NCBI RefSeq assembly: GCF_008802355.1
Contig: NZ_VZRA01000001.1
Location: 1,296,525 to 1,360,524, forward strand
Reading direction: 5' to 3'
From: Oryzomonas sagensis
Lineage (GTDB): Bacteria; Desulfobacterota; Desulfuromonadia; Geobacterales; Pseudopelobacteraceae
Length of the DNA: 64,000 bases
Shown here: positions 10,110-19,863 of the stretch, piece by piece
Layout of the letters: the number at the start of each line of letters is the position of its first letter
Position numbering within the stretch: the first letter of the stretch is position 1
Notes under the pieces: model-generated
What the model was told of the DNA's origin: nothing
The model's database searches: none
What the model saw: the letters and a program-made list of their open reading frames with translations, nothing else
Program-made: the position numbers and the translations under genes

Positions 10110-12527
10110 ATGTCATCCACCAAACTGCTCATACCTGCTGAAAAGCTCCGTTGGACGTGCGACCCCCATACCTTCGATTTCGAGACCACCGAAGATCTTC
10201 CCGACCTGGAAGACGCCATCGGCCAGGAACGGGCCCTGCGTTCGATCGAGTTTGGGCTCGGTATGCAGGGCACCGGCTTCAATCTCTACATCTCAGGCGA
10301 GACCGGCACCGGCAGGGCCTCGACCATCCGCAACATTCTCAGGAAACGGACCGCAAGCGAGCCCCAACCCTGCGACTGGTTGTATGTCCATAATTTCAAG
10401 GATCACGATGCGGCGGTATCCCTGTCGCTGCCGGCCGGCATGGGCAGCGAACTGGCCGCGGACATGAAGGAGTTGATCGAGGCCTTCAAGGAGGATATCC
10501 CCAAGGCATTGGAAAGCAGGGAGTACGAGAACCGTCGCGCCGAGATACTGGAAACCTATCAGGCCACCAATAGCGAACTGTTTCAGGTGCTTGAAAAGGA
10601 GTGCGGGAAACGCGGTTTTACCTTGCAGCGAACGGTCTCCGGGCTGGTTGTCGTCCCCCAGAAGGAGGGGCGCAACTACACCCAGGAGGAGTATGAGGGG
10701 CTGCCCCAGAAAAAGCGCGAAAAGCTGGAAAAGGACGGCAAGGAGCTGACGGAACGGTTGAACGAGGTGCTGCGTCAGGTCCGGGAAAGCGAAAAGGCGA
10801 CCAAGGATGCGCTCGCCCAGGCCGACCGCGAATTGGGCATGTCGTGCCTGGGGCATCGTCTCGACCCGCTGCGCCAGAAGTATGGCGAGTTTCCCAAGGT
10901 GTTGGCCTATCTGGAGGCGGTACAGGAGGATATCCTCAATAATCTCGAGGATTTCAAGCCCCAGGCGCCCCAGTCCCAGATCCCGGGGCTGAAGATGCCG
11001 CGCCAGGAGCCGACCTTTGAACGCTACGAGGTCAACGTGCTGGTGGACAATCGAGAGGCCAAGGGCGCGCCGGTTATCTTCGAGTCGAATCCCACCTACA
11101 ACAATCTCTTTGGCCGTATCGAGCACGTCATGCAGTACGGCGGGGTGGCGGTGACCGATTTCACCATGATCAGGTCCGGGGCGCTCCACCGGGCCAATGG
11201 CGGCTATCTGGTGATCGACGCCCGTGAGGTGCTGATCAACCCCTTTGTGTGGGACTCGCTCAAACGCTGCATCCGGACCGGCGAGATCAGGATCGAGGAC
11301 GTGCTGGAACAGTACCGCTTCATGACCATGGTATCCCTGAAGCCGGAGCCGGTGCCGCTCCAGACCAAGATCATCCTGGTGGGCACCCCCTGGATCTACT
11401 ACCTGCTGTTCCACCTGGACCCGGATTACCGCAAATTCTTCAAGGTCAAGGCCGAGTTCGACAGCCGGGTCGCCCGCACGCCGGAGATCATGCGGGATTA
11501 CGCCCTGTTCGTGGCCACCCACTGCCGGTGCGAAAAACTGCTGCATTTCGACCGGAGCGGCGTCGCCCGCCTGCTGGAGTACACCGCCCGCATGGTAGAA
11601 GACCAGGAAAAACTCTCCTCCCAGTTCATGGAGATCGCCGATTTTATCCGTGAGGCTGCTTTCTGGGCTCAGAAAGACGGCCATGCCATCGTGAACAGCG
11701 CCGATGTGCAGCGCGCCGCCGATGAAAAGCTCTACCGGGTGAACCGCATCGAAGAACGCCTGCAGGAGCTGTACGACGACGGCACCATCATGGTGGATAC
11801 GGACGGGGAGGTGGCCGGCCAGATCAACGGCCTGTCGGTGATGTCCCTCGGCGACCACACCTTTGGCCGTCCTTCGCGCATCACCGCCAGGGTCTACACC
11901 GGGCAGGCCGGCATGGTCAACGTGGAGCGGGAGGTCAAGCTCTCCGGCCCGATCCACGACAAGGGGGTCCTGATCCTGACCGGGTATCTGGGAGGGACCT
12001 TTGCCGCCAAGCATCCCCTGTCCCTCTCCGCTTCCATCTGTTTCGAACAGTCCTACGACGGCGTCGAGGGGGACAGCGCCTCCTCCACCGAGTTGTACGC
12101 CCTGCTGTCCGCCTTGTCCGGTGTCCCGATCAAACAGGGGATCGCGGTGACCGGCAGCGTCAACCAGCGGGGCGTCGTCCAGCCCATCGGCGGGGCCAAC
12201 TACAAGATCGAGGGCTTCTTTGCGGTCTGCAAGTCCAAGGGGCTGACCGGGCGGCAGGGGGTCCTGATCCCCAAGGCCAATGAACGGAATCTGATGTTGC
12301 ATGATGACGTGGTAGCCGCCGTTGCAGCGGGCCAGTTCCACATCTGGAGCGTGGAGACCATCGAGCAGGGGATCGAGATCCTGACCGGCATGCCCGCCGG
12401 AGTGCGGGCCAAGAACGGCGCCTTTCCCAAAGGGACGCTGTACCATCTGGTGGATGCCCGTCTGGGGCGGATGGCGGAGCTGTTGCAAAAACAAGAAGAA
12501 AAGGGTAAAAGAAAAACAAGAAAATGA
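10110..12527 (+). CDS. Lon-related AAA+ protease (peptidase S16 family)
   Basis: 805 residues from an ATG with GGAG 6-7 nt upstream. It belongs to the Lon-related group without the classical Lon N-domain. The P-loop is G63ETGTGRAST, with Arg in place of the usual Walker Lys, as often seen in this group. A coiled-coil insert (about 140-240) follows. The C-terminal S16 domain has the Ser-Lys dyad: S656 in GDSASS and K699 in NYKIEGFF, 43 residues apart as in E. coli Lon. Cytosolic ATP-dependent proteolysis is likely; substrates unknown. It follows the E2 gene by 54 nt. Confidence 0.88.
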   Translation: MSSTKLLIPAEKLRWTCDPHTFDFETTEDLPDLEDAIGQERALRSIEFGLGMQGTGFNLYISGETGTGRASTIRNILRKRTASEPQPCDWLYVHNFKDHDAAVSLSLPAGMGSELAADMKELIEAFKEDIPKALESREYENRRAEILETYQATNSELFQVLEKECGKRGFTLQRTVSGLVVVPQKEGRNYTQEEYEGLPQKKREKLEKDGKELTERLNEVLRQVRESEKATKDALAQADRELGMSCLGHRLDPLRQKYGEFPKVLAYLEAVQEDILNNLEDFKPQAPQSQIPGLKMPRQEPTFERYEVNVLVDNREAKGAPVIFESNPTYNNLFGRIEHVMQYGGVAVTDFTMIRSGALHRANGGYLVIDAREVLINPFVWDSLKRCIRTGEIRIEDVLEQYRFMTMVSLKPEPVPLQTKIILVGTPWIYYLLFHLDPDYRKFFKVKAEFDSRVARTPEIMRDYALFVATHCRCEKLLHFDRSGVARLLEYTARMVEDQEKLSSQFMEIADFIREAAFWAQKDGHAIVNSADVQRAADEKLYRVNRIEERLQELYDDGTIMVDTDGEVAGQINGLSVMSLGDHTFGRPSRITARVYTGQAGMVNVEREVKLSGPIHDKGVLILTGYLGGTFAAKHPLSLSASICFEQSYDGVEGDSASSTELYALLSALSGVPIKQGIAVTGSVNQRGVVQPIGGANYKIEGFFAVCKSKGLTGRQGVLIPKANERNLMLHDDVVAAVAAGQFHIWSVETIEQGIEILTGMPAGVRAKNGAFPKGTLYHLVDARLGRMAELLQKQEEKGKRKTRK

Positions 12528-12576
12528 GTCGGGTTGACCGGTCTGTGATTTAAGACTGTAAAGAGGGAGATTGGGT

Positions 12577-12987
12577 ATGGGAATCGCGTGGAGAGAGTCG
12601 CTGGCAATCGGCATACCGGAGATCGACAATCAGCATAAGGAGTTGCTTGCGCGTTTCGACAGCCTGCTCAAGGCCTGCGAGGCGGGCAAGGGGATGGATG
12701 AATTGCGGAGGCTTTTGGGGTTTCTCGATGACTATGTGATCAGCCACTTCAGCGACGAAGAGGGGATCCAGAGAAGCAGCAATTATCCCGCATATGCCGC
12801 CCACAAAAAAGAGCATGACGGATTCATCGCCCGGGTGAAGGCGGTCAAGGACGAGATAAAGTCAGAAGGGGTGGCCGTCCATCATGTGACGGAAACCAAC
12901 AACATGCTGCTCAAATGGCTGATCAACCACATCTCCAAGGTTGATGCGGAGTTGGGCAAGTACCTGCGGGCCACCAGGGCGCAATAG
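12577..12987 (+). CDS. Bacteriohemerythrin
   Basis: 136 residues, normal for single-domain bacteriohemerythrin, which binds O2 at a di-iron site. All ligand positions are visible: H in NQHKELL, H and E in SHFSDEE, two H in HKKEHDGF, and H and D in WLINHISKVD. AGAGGGAGA lies about 7 nt before the ATG; a TTG two codons earlier is less likely. Oxygen sensing or delivery is expected in a mainly anaerobic host. It stands alone between the Lon-related protease and convergent genes. Confidence 0.93.
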   Translation: MGIAWRESLAIGIPEIDNQHKELLARFDSLLKACEAGKGMDELRRLLGFLDDYVISHFSDEEGIQRSSNYPAYAAHKKEHDGFIARVKAVKDEIKSEGVAVHHVTETNNMLLKWLINHISKVDAELGKYLRATRAQ

Positions 12988-13046
12988 TGCGAACGGGGCG
13001 ATTGCTCCCGGGGCGGTAGGGATGGCTCCGTGCCTGTTCCCCGTTG

Positions 13047-13226
13047 TCAGTCGCAATCCTCCCGCCAGAGGCAGTTGTCCTGGCCGCACGTGACGGCTTT
13101 GCCGGAATCGAAGCACTGCTCGTTCCCTTCGGCCTGCTGGATGGCGCGTATCAGGTCGGCTTTTTTCATCCTGCCTGTCTTGATGTTGAGCTGTTTCGCC
13201 CGTTCCTTGATTTCATCAAGCTTCAT
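13047..13226 (-). CDS. SAP/Rho N-terminal-like small protein
   Basis: 59 residues. The N-terminal 35 residues form a SAP/Rho-N-like helix-extended-helix (MKLDEIKERAKQLNI, then MKKADLIRAIQQAEG). A four-Cys tail follows (CFDSGKAVTCGQDNCLWREDC). The start is at the ATG with GGGAGA 7 nt upstream; the open frame extends 97 codons further without support. SAP domains bind nucleic acid, and the Cys set may bind metal. This compact form is familiar from Geobacter-type genomes; function untested. Confidence 0.75.
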   Translation of the reverse strand: MKLDEIKERAKQLNIKTGRMKKADLIRAIQQAEGNEQCFDSGKAVTCGQDNCLWREDCD

Positions 13227-13322
13227 GCCGTGTTCTCCCATCATCTCGGTGATGACATCTCGTAAGATAATAACGCAGCTTGGTAAAATCTCCACAACGG
13301 TTGCGTAAAAAAACGCAAACAA

Positions 13323-13349
13323 AAAGGGCGGGCCAGTGGCCCGCCCTTT
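13323..13349 (-). terminator. Intrinsic terminator after purC
   Basis: Perfect 12-bp stem AAAGGGCGGGCC with a 3-nt loop. Reading leftwards it is followed by a T-rich tract (TTTTTGTTT). It sits 22 nt beyond the purC stop on the minus strand. Confidence 0.9.
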
Positions 13350-13371
13350 TGGCATGGTTTGAAAACGCAAG

Positions 13372-14262
13372 TTATGCGCGGATGCCGGCGATACGGAAGA
13401 GCGCCTCGCGGTACTTTTCGGCGGTCTTTTCAACGATCTCCGCCGGCAGGGGCGGGGCAGGGGCTGTTTTGCCCCAATCGAGGGTTTCCAGATAGTCCCG
13501 CAGGAATTGCTTGTCAAAGCTGGGCTGCTGGCCGCCCGGCTTGTAGAGGTCCTTGGGCCAGAAACGACTGGAGTCCGGGGTCAGGCACTCGTCGATGATG
13601 ATCAGTTCACCCTCATACACGCCGAACTCGAATTTGGTGTCGGCAATGATGATGCCCTTCTGGGCGGCCAAGTCACGGGCCCGGCTATAGATCCTGACGG
13701 TATAGTCGCGGGCCTGCTCCGCCAGTTCGCGGCCGCAGATTTCAGCCATCTTTTCGAAGGAGATGTTTTCGTCGTGGGTGCCCAGCTCCGCCTTGGTGGA
13801 AGGGGTGAAGATCGGCTCAGGCAACCGGTCCGACTCCTGGAGCCCGGCCGGAAGTTTGATGCCGCAGATAGAGCCGGTGTCCTTATAGGCTTTCCAGCCG
13901 GAGCCGGAAACATAACCGCGCACGATACACTCCGCAGGCAACGGTTTGGCCTTTTTCACCAGCATGGAGCGCCCCGCGAGCACATCGGCATAGGGCCGGC
14001 ACGCCGCCGGGTAATCGGCCACATCGGTGGAGATGATGTGGTTCTTGACAATGTCCTCCATCTGGCGGAACCAGAAGGCGGATATCTGGGTCAGCACGAA
14101 ACCTTTGTCCGGGATCGGTTCGTTCATGATTACGTCAAAGGCCGAGATACGGTCCGATGTGACCAACAACAGGGTGTCCCCCAAGTCATAGATGTCGCGT
14201 ACCTTGCCCCGGGCGATAAGATTCAGGGTGGGAAAATTGGTCTGCAGAACTGGTTGTGACAT
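13372..14262 (-). CDS. purC: Phosphoribosylaminoimidazole-succinocarboxamide synthase
   Basis: 296 residues, the longer type of SAICAR synthase. It joins CAIR and aspartate using ATP in purine synthesis. [13 protein letters not shown] (ATP-binding loop), [31 protein letters not shown] and [10 protein letters not shown] are diagnostic. The ATG has AGGAGAG upstream; an ATG eight codons earlier lacks one. It begins 10 nt after the stop of the PpiD-like gene and shares its promoter. Confidence 0.96.
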   Translation of the reverse strand: MSQPVLQTNFPTLNLIARGKVRDIYDLGDTLLLVTSDRISAFDVIMNEPIPDKGFVLTQISAFWFRQMEDIVKNHIISTDVADYPAACRPYADVLAGRSMLVKKAKPLPAECIVRGYVSGSGWKAYKDTGSICGIKLPAGLQESDRLPEPIFTPSTKAELGTHDENISFEKMAEICGRELAEQARDYTVRIYSRARDLAAQKGIIIADTKFEFGVYEGELIIIDECLTPDSSRFWPKDLYKPGGQQPSFDKQFLRDYLETLDWGKTAPAPPLPAEIVEKTAEKYREALFRIAGIRA

Positions 14263-14272
14263 GATCTCTCTC

Positions 14273-15859
14273 CTATTTTTCAGCAATAAGCGTCTGGTTG
14301 ATCTCGATCTTGGCCTTGTTCCTGAGCCCCTTTACCCAGGCGGCCAGCGCTTCTTCCTGCTTCTTGGGCAGCATTTTCAGCTTGAGCTGCTGTTTGGTCT
14401 TGTCGAAGTCCGCTTTCGGGGCTTCGATGCGTTGCTTGAGGCGTGCCGCATACCAGCGGTTGCCGACCTTGAACGGTTCGTTGGTTACCGGCGCTGCCGC
14501 GGTCAGCTTGAAGGCCGCCTCCATCAGGTCGGGGGCGTTGCCGATCACCGGGATGTTGCCTTTGTCCGAGAAGCCGAACGTGCCGGTGGTCTGGGTCTTG
14601 AGCGCTCCTTTGGCGGCTAGCTTCCGGGCCGCGTCGGCAGCCTTTTTCTTGGCCAGTTCCACCGCCTTGGCGGCCTTGACCTTCACTTCCAAAGTCGCTC
14701 TGATCTCGCTGAGCGGCGGGACGACCGAGGCCTTGCGTTCCCTGGCCTTGATGATGTAAATGCCCTTAGGGGTTTCGACCGGGCCGCCCAATTCGCCCTC
14801 CTTGAGTTCAAAGGCCTTTTTGATAACGGCCGTCTCACCGGCCAGGGCGGCCACCGGGGCATTGGCGTCGAACAGCGGCGTTTCCTGCACCTTGAGGTTC
14901 AATTGTCCGGCGATCTGTTTCAGATCGTTCGACTTGGTATGTTTGTAGAGGGTGTCGGCCGCCAGTTCAAAGGCCTGCTTGGTGGCCTTCTGCCGAAGGG
15001 CGTCGGCCTTGACCCTGTCCTTTACCTCTTTGAGGGGCAGGATGCCGTCTTTGCCCTGCCAGCGGTCGATGTTCTTCTGGTAGAAGGTCTGAATCTCCTC
15101 TTCGGAGACCGTCAGCTTTGCGGCCTGGGCGGCCGGATCGAGCAGGATGTAGGAAAGGGCCGTTTTCTCTGGTGTCTTGAACTCGTTCTGGTTTCTCTGC
15201 AGATAGTCGTTGAGTTCCGCATCGGTCGGCTTCACCTCGGAGATCACCTCATTCGGCGCATAGGACACGTACTCCAGTTCGATCTTGTCGTTTTCCTTTT
15301 TGTACTGGGCCAGGGCTTCGTCGTCAGTGACCGTGGCCTTGTCCTTGATGGCCTGGCGGGTCTTGGAAAGCAGCAGTTCCTGCTTCTGTCCCTCCTCGAA
15401 GTCCTTGGGGGTCAGGCGGTTGCTCCGCAACAGCTGCTGGTACAGGTCGAAATTGAACTTTCCGTCTTTCTGGAAGGTCGGCAGGGCTTCAATGGAGTTG
15501 GCCACCTCTTCCTTGGATACCTTGATCCCCATGGACTTGGCTTCCTTGGCGATCAGGAAGTTGTCGATCAGGCTGTCCAGGGCCACCTTTTTCAGCCCCA
15601 GGGCCTTTTCCATGTCGGGGGTGATGGATTGGCCGTAGATCTGCTGGTAGATGTTGCGGATGCGCTGATAGGCGTTCTGGTATTCTTCCAGGGGAATCTT
15701 GGTGCCGTTGACCTTGGCCGCGTACCCCCCGCGCCCGCCGACACCCTCGCTCCCCTTGCCCCATACGAGGAACATGGTACCGATAAAGGAAAGCACGATG
15801 ACGACGAACACGATCTTGATGATGAAGGATTCCTTCTTCTTGCGGATGAAGTCCAGCAT
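14273..15859 (-). CDS. SurA/PpiD-like periplasmic peptidyl-prolyl isomerase
   Basis: 528 residues. A single N-terminal anchor ([22 protein letters not shown]) is followed by a SurA-N-like chaperone domain ([18 protein letters not shown], residues 50-200). A parvulin-like region follows (about 330-375, [24 protein letters not shown]), then a Lys/Ala-rich C-terminus. It resembles PpiD, an inner-membrane chaperone for exported proteins. It is first in a two-gene unit with purC and has a good promoter at 15931-15959. Confidence 0.88.
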   Translation of the reverse strand: MLDFIRKKKESFIIKIVFVVIVLSFIGTMFLVWGKGSEGVGGRGGYAAKVNGTKIPLEEYQNAYQRIRNIYQQIYGQSITPDMEKALGLKKVALDSLIDNFLIAKEAKSMGIKVSKEEVANSIEALPTFQKDGKFNFDLYQQLLRSNRLTPKDFEEGQKQELLLSKTRQAIKDKATVTDDEALAQYKKENDKIELEYVSYAPNEVISEVKPTDAELNDYLQRNQNEFKTPEKTALSYILLDPAAQAAKLTVSEEEIQTFYQKNIDRWQGKDGILPLKEVKDRVKADALRQKATKQAFELAADTLYKHTKSNDLKQIAGQLNLKVQETPLFDANAPVAALAGETAVIKKAFELKEGELGGPVETPKGIYIIKARERKASVVPPLSEIRATLEVKVKAAKAVELAKKKAADAARKLAAKGALKTQTTGTFGFSDKGNIPVIGNAPDLMEAAFKLTAAAPVTNEPFKVGNRWYAARLKQRIEAPKADFDKTKQQLKLKMLPKKQEEALAAWVKGLRNKAKIEINQTLIAEK

Positions 15860-15930
15860 GGCCGAAATACTCCTTGAATAGATTGGTTTTCGCGGATAAG
15901 TGCCCTAGTGGCGGAAGAAAAAGAAAACAA

Positions 15931-15959
15931 ATACTACTATACGTCCCACCCGAATGCAA
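15931..15959 (-). promoter_or_regulatory. Sigma70-type promoter of ppiD-like/purC unit
   Basis: On the minus strand, -35 TTGCAT and -10 TAGTAT are separated by 17 bp, about 70 nt before the start codon. Confidence 0.7.
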
Positions 15960-16076
15960 GATGCTTGTTTGGCTTCACGATCGGGCGGATGAGCCCTCTT
16001 TGCGGCGTTTGATTTGCGCCCGGACCTGTGGTAGGGTGAGCGATCAGATTCCGAATCCAAGCACGGGGATGTGGTA

Positions 16077-17105
16077 ATGGAACTCAGCTTTTCACGGCCC
16101 AACGCCGAAATCGACCAGTTGATCAACCGGCTGGTCGAGGCGGCCGGCGACATTCACCACGCCGAGATCACCCGCGAGATGATCCTGTCGACCCTCAAGA
16201 TCGGGCAGGAGGTCGATTACCCTGCGGATCTCAAGCTGATCAACCGCACGTTGCGCGAGATGCGGTTCACGGCCCGGGTTTTCGGCCCGTATCGCGGCCG
16301 CAAGAAGGTCACCATCTTCGGCTCGGCCCGTACCGGGCGGGATGAGGAGATGTACCGGAAATGCATCCGCTTCAGCCGCATCCTGGCGGATAACGGCTAC
16401 ATGATCATCACCGGGGGCGGCCCCGGTATCATGCAGGCCGGCAACGAGGGGGCGGGCAGCGAGAATTCTTTTGCCGTCAATATCCGGCTCCCCTTCGAAC
16501 AGCAGCCAAACCCGGTCATGTACCGCAACCCGCGCCTGATCACCTATAAATACTTCTTCAACCGCAAGGTCGCTTTCGTCAAGGAAGCCGACGCCATCGC
16601 CGTTTTCCCCGGCGGTTTCGGCACCCTGGACGAGGCCATGGAGGTCTTCACCCTGATCCAGACCGGCAAGACCTCGCCCAAACCGCTGATCCTGGTGGAC
16701 GACGAGGGTGGCTACTGGGAGCAGTTCTTTGCCTTTGTCAAACAGAGCCTGCTGGTGAAAGGCTTTATTTCCGGGGAGGATTTTTCCCTGTTCACCATCA
16801 CCAAGGACGAACAGGAAGCGGCAGAGGCCATTGAAACCTTTTACCGCATCTATCACTCCATGCGTTTCATCGACCACCGCCTCGTCATCCGGTTGAACAA
16901 GACGCTGGCCCCGGAACAGATCCGCACCCTTGAGGAAGAGTTCCCCGAGTTGCTCCAGGACGGCGAACATATCGTCTGCTGCGGGGCAATGCCCGAAGAG
17001 GCCGATCAGCCCGACCTGGTCGCCCTGCCGCGTATAACCATGAAGTTCAACCACCACCACTACGGCCTGCTGTTGGCCTTTATTCATCGGATAAACACCT
17101 TCTGA
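16077..17105 (+). CDS. LOG-family (TIGR00730-type) Rossmann protein
   Basis: 342 residues. The LOG/lysine decarboxylase-like fold is shown by VTIFGSARTGRDEEMY, IITGGGPGIMQAGNEGA and the catalytic PGGFGTLDEAMEVF motif. Short members release cytokinin-type bases from nucleotides; this longer version has extra N- and C-terminal domains as in the PpnN group that splits nucleotide monophosphates. That assignment is inference from size. The ATG at 16077 is preferred over a GTG two codons earlier, with GGGG about 9 nt upstream. Confidence 0.85.
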   Translation: MELSFSRPNAEIDQLINRLVEAAGDIHHAEITREMILSTLKIGQEVDYPADLKLINRTLREMRFTARVFGPYRGRKKVTIFGSARTGRDEEMYRKCIRFSRILADNGYMIITGGGPGIMQAGNEGAGSENSFAVNIRLPFEQQPNPVMYRNPRLITYKYFFNRKVAFVKEADAIAVFPGGFGTLDEAMEVFTLIQTGKTSPKPLILVDDEGGYWEQFFAFVKQSLLVKGFISGEDFSLFTITKDEQEAAEAIETFYRIYHSMRFIDHRLVIRLNKTLAPEQIRTLEEEFPELLQDGEHIVCCGAMPEEADQPDLVALPRITMKFNHHHYGLLLAFIHRINTF

Positions 17106-17137
17106 GCAAACGCTCTCATGGACGCGCCCGGCATTCG

Positions 17138-17167
17138 TTGACAAAGGCCGCCGATTGGCGGTATAGT
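17138..17167 (+). promoter_or_regulatory. Sigma70-type promoter of transpeptidase gene
   Basis: TTGACA, 18 bp, TATAGT, ending 38 nt before the start codon of the 17206 gene. Confidence 0.75.
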
Positions 17168-17205
17168 CTCATTATCTTACTCGGACTCTTTATTCCCGGA
17201 ACGCC

Positions 17206-18594
17206 ATGCAGGACCTTAAACATCTATCCAGAAAAAAGCAGTTTTCCGCCTTCCGGCTTTTCGGCTTCTATCGCAGCAACAGGAAAATCAAGGCATCTGG
17301 CGAACGCACGGTCTTGCGGCTACCCATCCCGGTAGGCAAACGTCGCGAACAGCTGAAGCATGTCCTCCTGTTTCTGGCCGTTGTACTGGCGCTGACGCCG
17401 GTTTGCGCCCTTGTGTACCAGAAGTCACCCCACGTGGTGCGGGCGGTGACGCTCTGGCTCCATTCCCACTCCACTCCCGACATCAAAGCGGCCGAGGCGG
17501 CCAAGCCCCCGGCCAGTGGCAGTTTTGAGTCTGCCGTGCGCCTGTTCGATACGGCGGTCGTGAACGATGGACAGCTCACGGCCCGCAGCGCGGGCGGCGA
17601 TACCCTGCACTACACCATCAAGGACGATTTGCAGAAGCGGGTTCACGATTTCATGGCCCAAAAGCAGGTGCCGTTCGGGGTGTTTGTGGCCATTGAACCG
17701 TCAACCGGCCGGATCCTTGCCATGACGTCCTATTCTGCCGTCGATCCCCAGTGGACGCAATCCGCGTTCTTCGACCTCTATCCCATGGCGTCGCTGTTCA
17801 AGATCATCATCGCTTCCGCCGCCCTGGAGAACAAGAAGATCACCCCCCAGACGGTGGTCGAGTTTCGGGGCGCCCCCTATTCGGAAAATCCCCGCTACTG
17901 GGATATCAACCCCAGGGGCAACAACAACCGCATGGATGTGGGCTATGCCATGGGCAAGTCCATCAACCCGGTCTACGGCCGGGTCGCCAACAATATCGTC
18001 GGCAAGGCGTCCGTCATGGAGTACGTGCATAAGTTCGGCTTTAACCAGGCGCTTTTCCCGGGCGTTCCGGTCAAGGCAAGCCGGGCCAGCGACCCCCAGC
18101 CGGGCCATGCCTTGATGTTGATGGGGGCAGGGCTCGACCACGAGGTCAAGATATCGCCCCTGCACGCGGCGGTGATCATGGGGGCCATCGCCAATCAGGG
18201 ACGGATGATGGCCCCGACCCTGACCGACAAGGTGGTCAGCGCCGCAGGAACGGAGAAGGATGGGCATAAGCCCCGTGAACTCCGTCGGCTCGTATCGCCC
18301 GAAACGGCGGCGTCCCTCACCCAGATGCTCTCCAATACCGTTACCCGCGGCACCTCCCGGCGCGCCTTCCATGATCGCCGGGGAAGGCCGATGCTGGCCG
18401 GGATCGATATCGCCGCCAAGACCGGTTCCATCGACGGGGTCTCACCCAAGGGACATTATTCCTGGTTTGCCGCCTACGCGCCGGCCCATGAACCGCGCAT
18501 AGCGCTGGTGGCGCTGGTCATTAACCAGGACCGGTGGAAGATCAAGTCTGCGCAGGTGGGGGAGCAGGCCCTGGAAGAGTTTTTCAGAAAATAG
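17206..18594 (+). CDS. Short penicillin-binding transpeptidase protein
   Basis: 462 residues with one membrane anchor (residues 52-70, HVLLFLAVVLALTPVCALVY) and a class B-type transpeptidase domain. All three penicillin-binding motifs are present: S196LFK, S252IN and K405TG. It lacks the PBP dimer domain of FtsI/PBP2 and the GT51 domain of PBP1, so it is a stand-alone D,D-transpeptidase-like enzyme with about 110 residues of linker. It acts in the periplasm on peptidoglycan. It is monocistronic from its own promoter and convergent with lpxH. Confidence 0.85.
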   Translation: MQDLKHLSRKKQFSAFRLFGFYRSNRKIKASGERTVLRLPIPVGKRREQLKHVLLFLAVVLALTPVCALVYQKSPHVVRAVTLWLHSHSTPDIKAAEAAKPPASGSFESAVRLFDTAVVNDGQLTARSAGGDTLHYTIKDDLQKRVHDFMAQKQVPFGVFVAIEPSTGRILAMTSYSAVDPQWTQSAFFDLYPMASLFKIIIASAALENKKITPQTVVEFRGAPYSENPRYWDINPRGNNNRMDVGYAMGKSINPVYGRVANNIVGKASVMEYVHKFGFNQALFPGVPVKASRASDPQPGHALMLMGAGLDHEVKISPLHAAVIMGAIANQGRMMAPTLTDKVVSAAGTEKDGHKPRELRRLVSPETAASLTQMLSNTVTRGTSRRAFHDRRGRPMLAGIDIAAKTGSIDGVSPKGHYSWFAAYAPAHEPRIALVALVINQDRWKIKSAQVGEQALEEFFRK

Positions 18595-18615
18595 GGTCCA
18601 GCCTCTTGGCGCGAT

Positions 18616-19338
18616 TTACGGCCGGTAGGTGAGCAGGTGCAACTCCCCGCCCCGCATCTCGCCGTAGGTGAACTGTTCCATCCAGTCCCCCAGGGAGAGG
18701 ACGGTAAAGGGTGGGGAGCCCAGTTCCTGGCGAAACGCCAGGTGGAAATGGCCGGTAACGAGCCCGTCGTACCCCTGCTGTTGCGCTGAGCGGGCGAAGG
18801 TGAGGATGATCTCCCGGTAGTTCCATCGTTTCCGTTTGGCCTGGTAGCCGGATTGGCTGGTGCGTTGCAGGCGTTCCTTGACCTTCAGCGCCAGGGATGG
18901 CGGAAAATGCCGGACGGCAGCGGCAATCAGGCGGTTGTGCAACAAGAAACGCAGCAGGCGGTAGCCCCGGTCTTCCCGGTTGATCTGGTCGCCGTGGCAG
19001 AGCAGGAGCCGCTTCCCCTGCACCGTCACGACAGCCGGCCCCCGGTGGATCTCGGCCTTGAGATGCCTGCTGAAGATCGTGCCCAGGTGGAAGTCGTGGT
19101 TGCCTTCGAAGTAGACGATGCGGCAACCGTTGCGGGTCAGGTCCAGAAGGGCCTCCAGCACGGCGTCGTACTGGCGGAATGGGTGGGAGGGGAAGCCGAC
19201 CCAGAAGTCAAACAGGTCGCCCATGATGAACAGGGTTTCCGTGTTCCCCTTCAGGGAATCGAGAAAACGGAGCAGCAAACGGTAATTCGGGTCCGTCGGC
19301 GCTTTCAGGTGGGCATCGGCCAGGAAGATGGTTCGCAT
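18616..19338 (-). CDS. lpxH: UDP-2,3-diacylglucosamine diphosphatase LpxH
   Basis: 240 residues, normal for LpxH, the calcineurin-fold enzyme giving lipid X in lipid A synthesis. Metal-site motifs in order: FLADAHL (D.H), GDLFDFWVGFPS, GNHDFHLG, CHGDQINREDRGYR and GHFH (usually GHTH). The ATG at 19338 begins directly at the first motif; the open frame extends 38 codons further into the neighbouring promoter region. It implies a Gram-negative outer membrane. Confidence 0.9.
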   Translation of the reverse strand: MRTIFLADAHLKAPTDPNYRLLLRFLDSLKGNTETLFIMGDLFDFWVGFPSHPFRQYDAVLEALLDLTRNGCRIVYFEGNHDFHLGTIFSRHLKAEIHRGPAVVTVQGKRLLLCHGDQINREDRGYRLLRFLLHNRLIAAAVRHFPPSLALKVKERLQRTSQSGYQAKRKRWNYREIILTFARSAQQQGYDGLVTGHFHLAFRQELGSPPFTVLSLGDWMEQFTYGEMRGGELHLLTYRP

Positions 19339-19396
19339 GCCGGGGATTGTGCTGTCACTTGCACGATATGTCAACAGGATAAGAGGATAAGGCGTC

Positions 19397-19852
19397 ATGG
19401 CTATTATACATAATGTGGAAATTGTCTGGGATGAACTGATGGACGCTTTCACCAGCGGGCAGAGCGACCGGGTATACTTTCTCGACCGCTATACCGGCGA
19501 GGTTTTCTTCATTCCGACCGCGTTGGAGGACGAGGATGTCTGGCAGCAGATGGATACCGGCCGGGATCGTTTTCTGGAGATTCCCCGCTTCGATTACGGC
19601 GTCGAACGGCAGCTCATGTCCGGTTTCGTCGGAGCCATCCAGGATCCGAGCCTGCGCAGCATACTCAACGGCTCCCTGGCCGGTAGAAAACCCTATGGCA
19701 ACATCAAGGAGATCCTCTCCTTCTTCCCCGAAGAGGAGGAACGGCTCGGGGCAATGAAGGACGATTTCCTTGCCAGCAGGGTCAAAACCTGGCTCGACGA
19801 AAACAATCTGTTCACGGTTGATTCGGAAACGCTGCTTTCATCGCGTATGTAA
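19397..19852 (+). CDS. UPF0158 family protein
   Basis: 151 residues matching the UPF0158 pattern: VYFLDRYTGEVFFIP near the start, FLEIPRFDYGVERQLMSGF in the middle and a C-terminal KTWLDENNL. Soluble, function unknown. GAGGATAAGG lies just upstream of the ATG. It is 11 nt ahead of the AI-2E-family exporter gene, so the two are probably an operon. Confidence 0.8.
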   Translation: MAIIHNVEIVWDELMDAFTSGQSDRVYFLDRYTGEVFFIPTALEDEDVWQQMDTGRDRFLEIPRFDYGVERQLMSGFVGAIQDPSLRSILNGSLAGRKPYGNIKEILSFFPEEEERLGAMKDDFLASRVKTWLDENNLFTVDSETLLSSRM

Positions 19853-19863
19853 GGAAGGCGGCC

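Noticed and set aside
10293-12629. 778-codon open frame on the minus strand
   Set aside because: Antisense shadow of the Lon-related protease, no recognisable domain and no SD.
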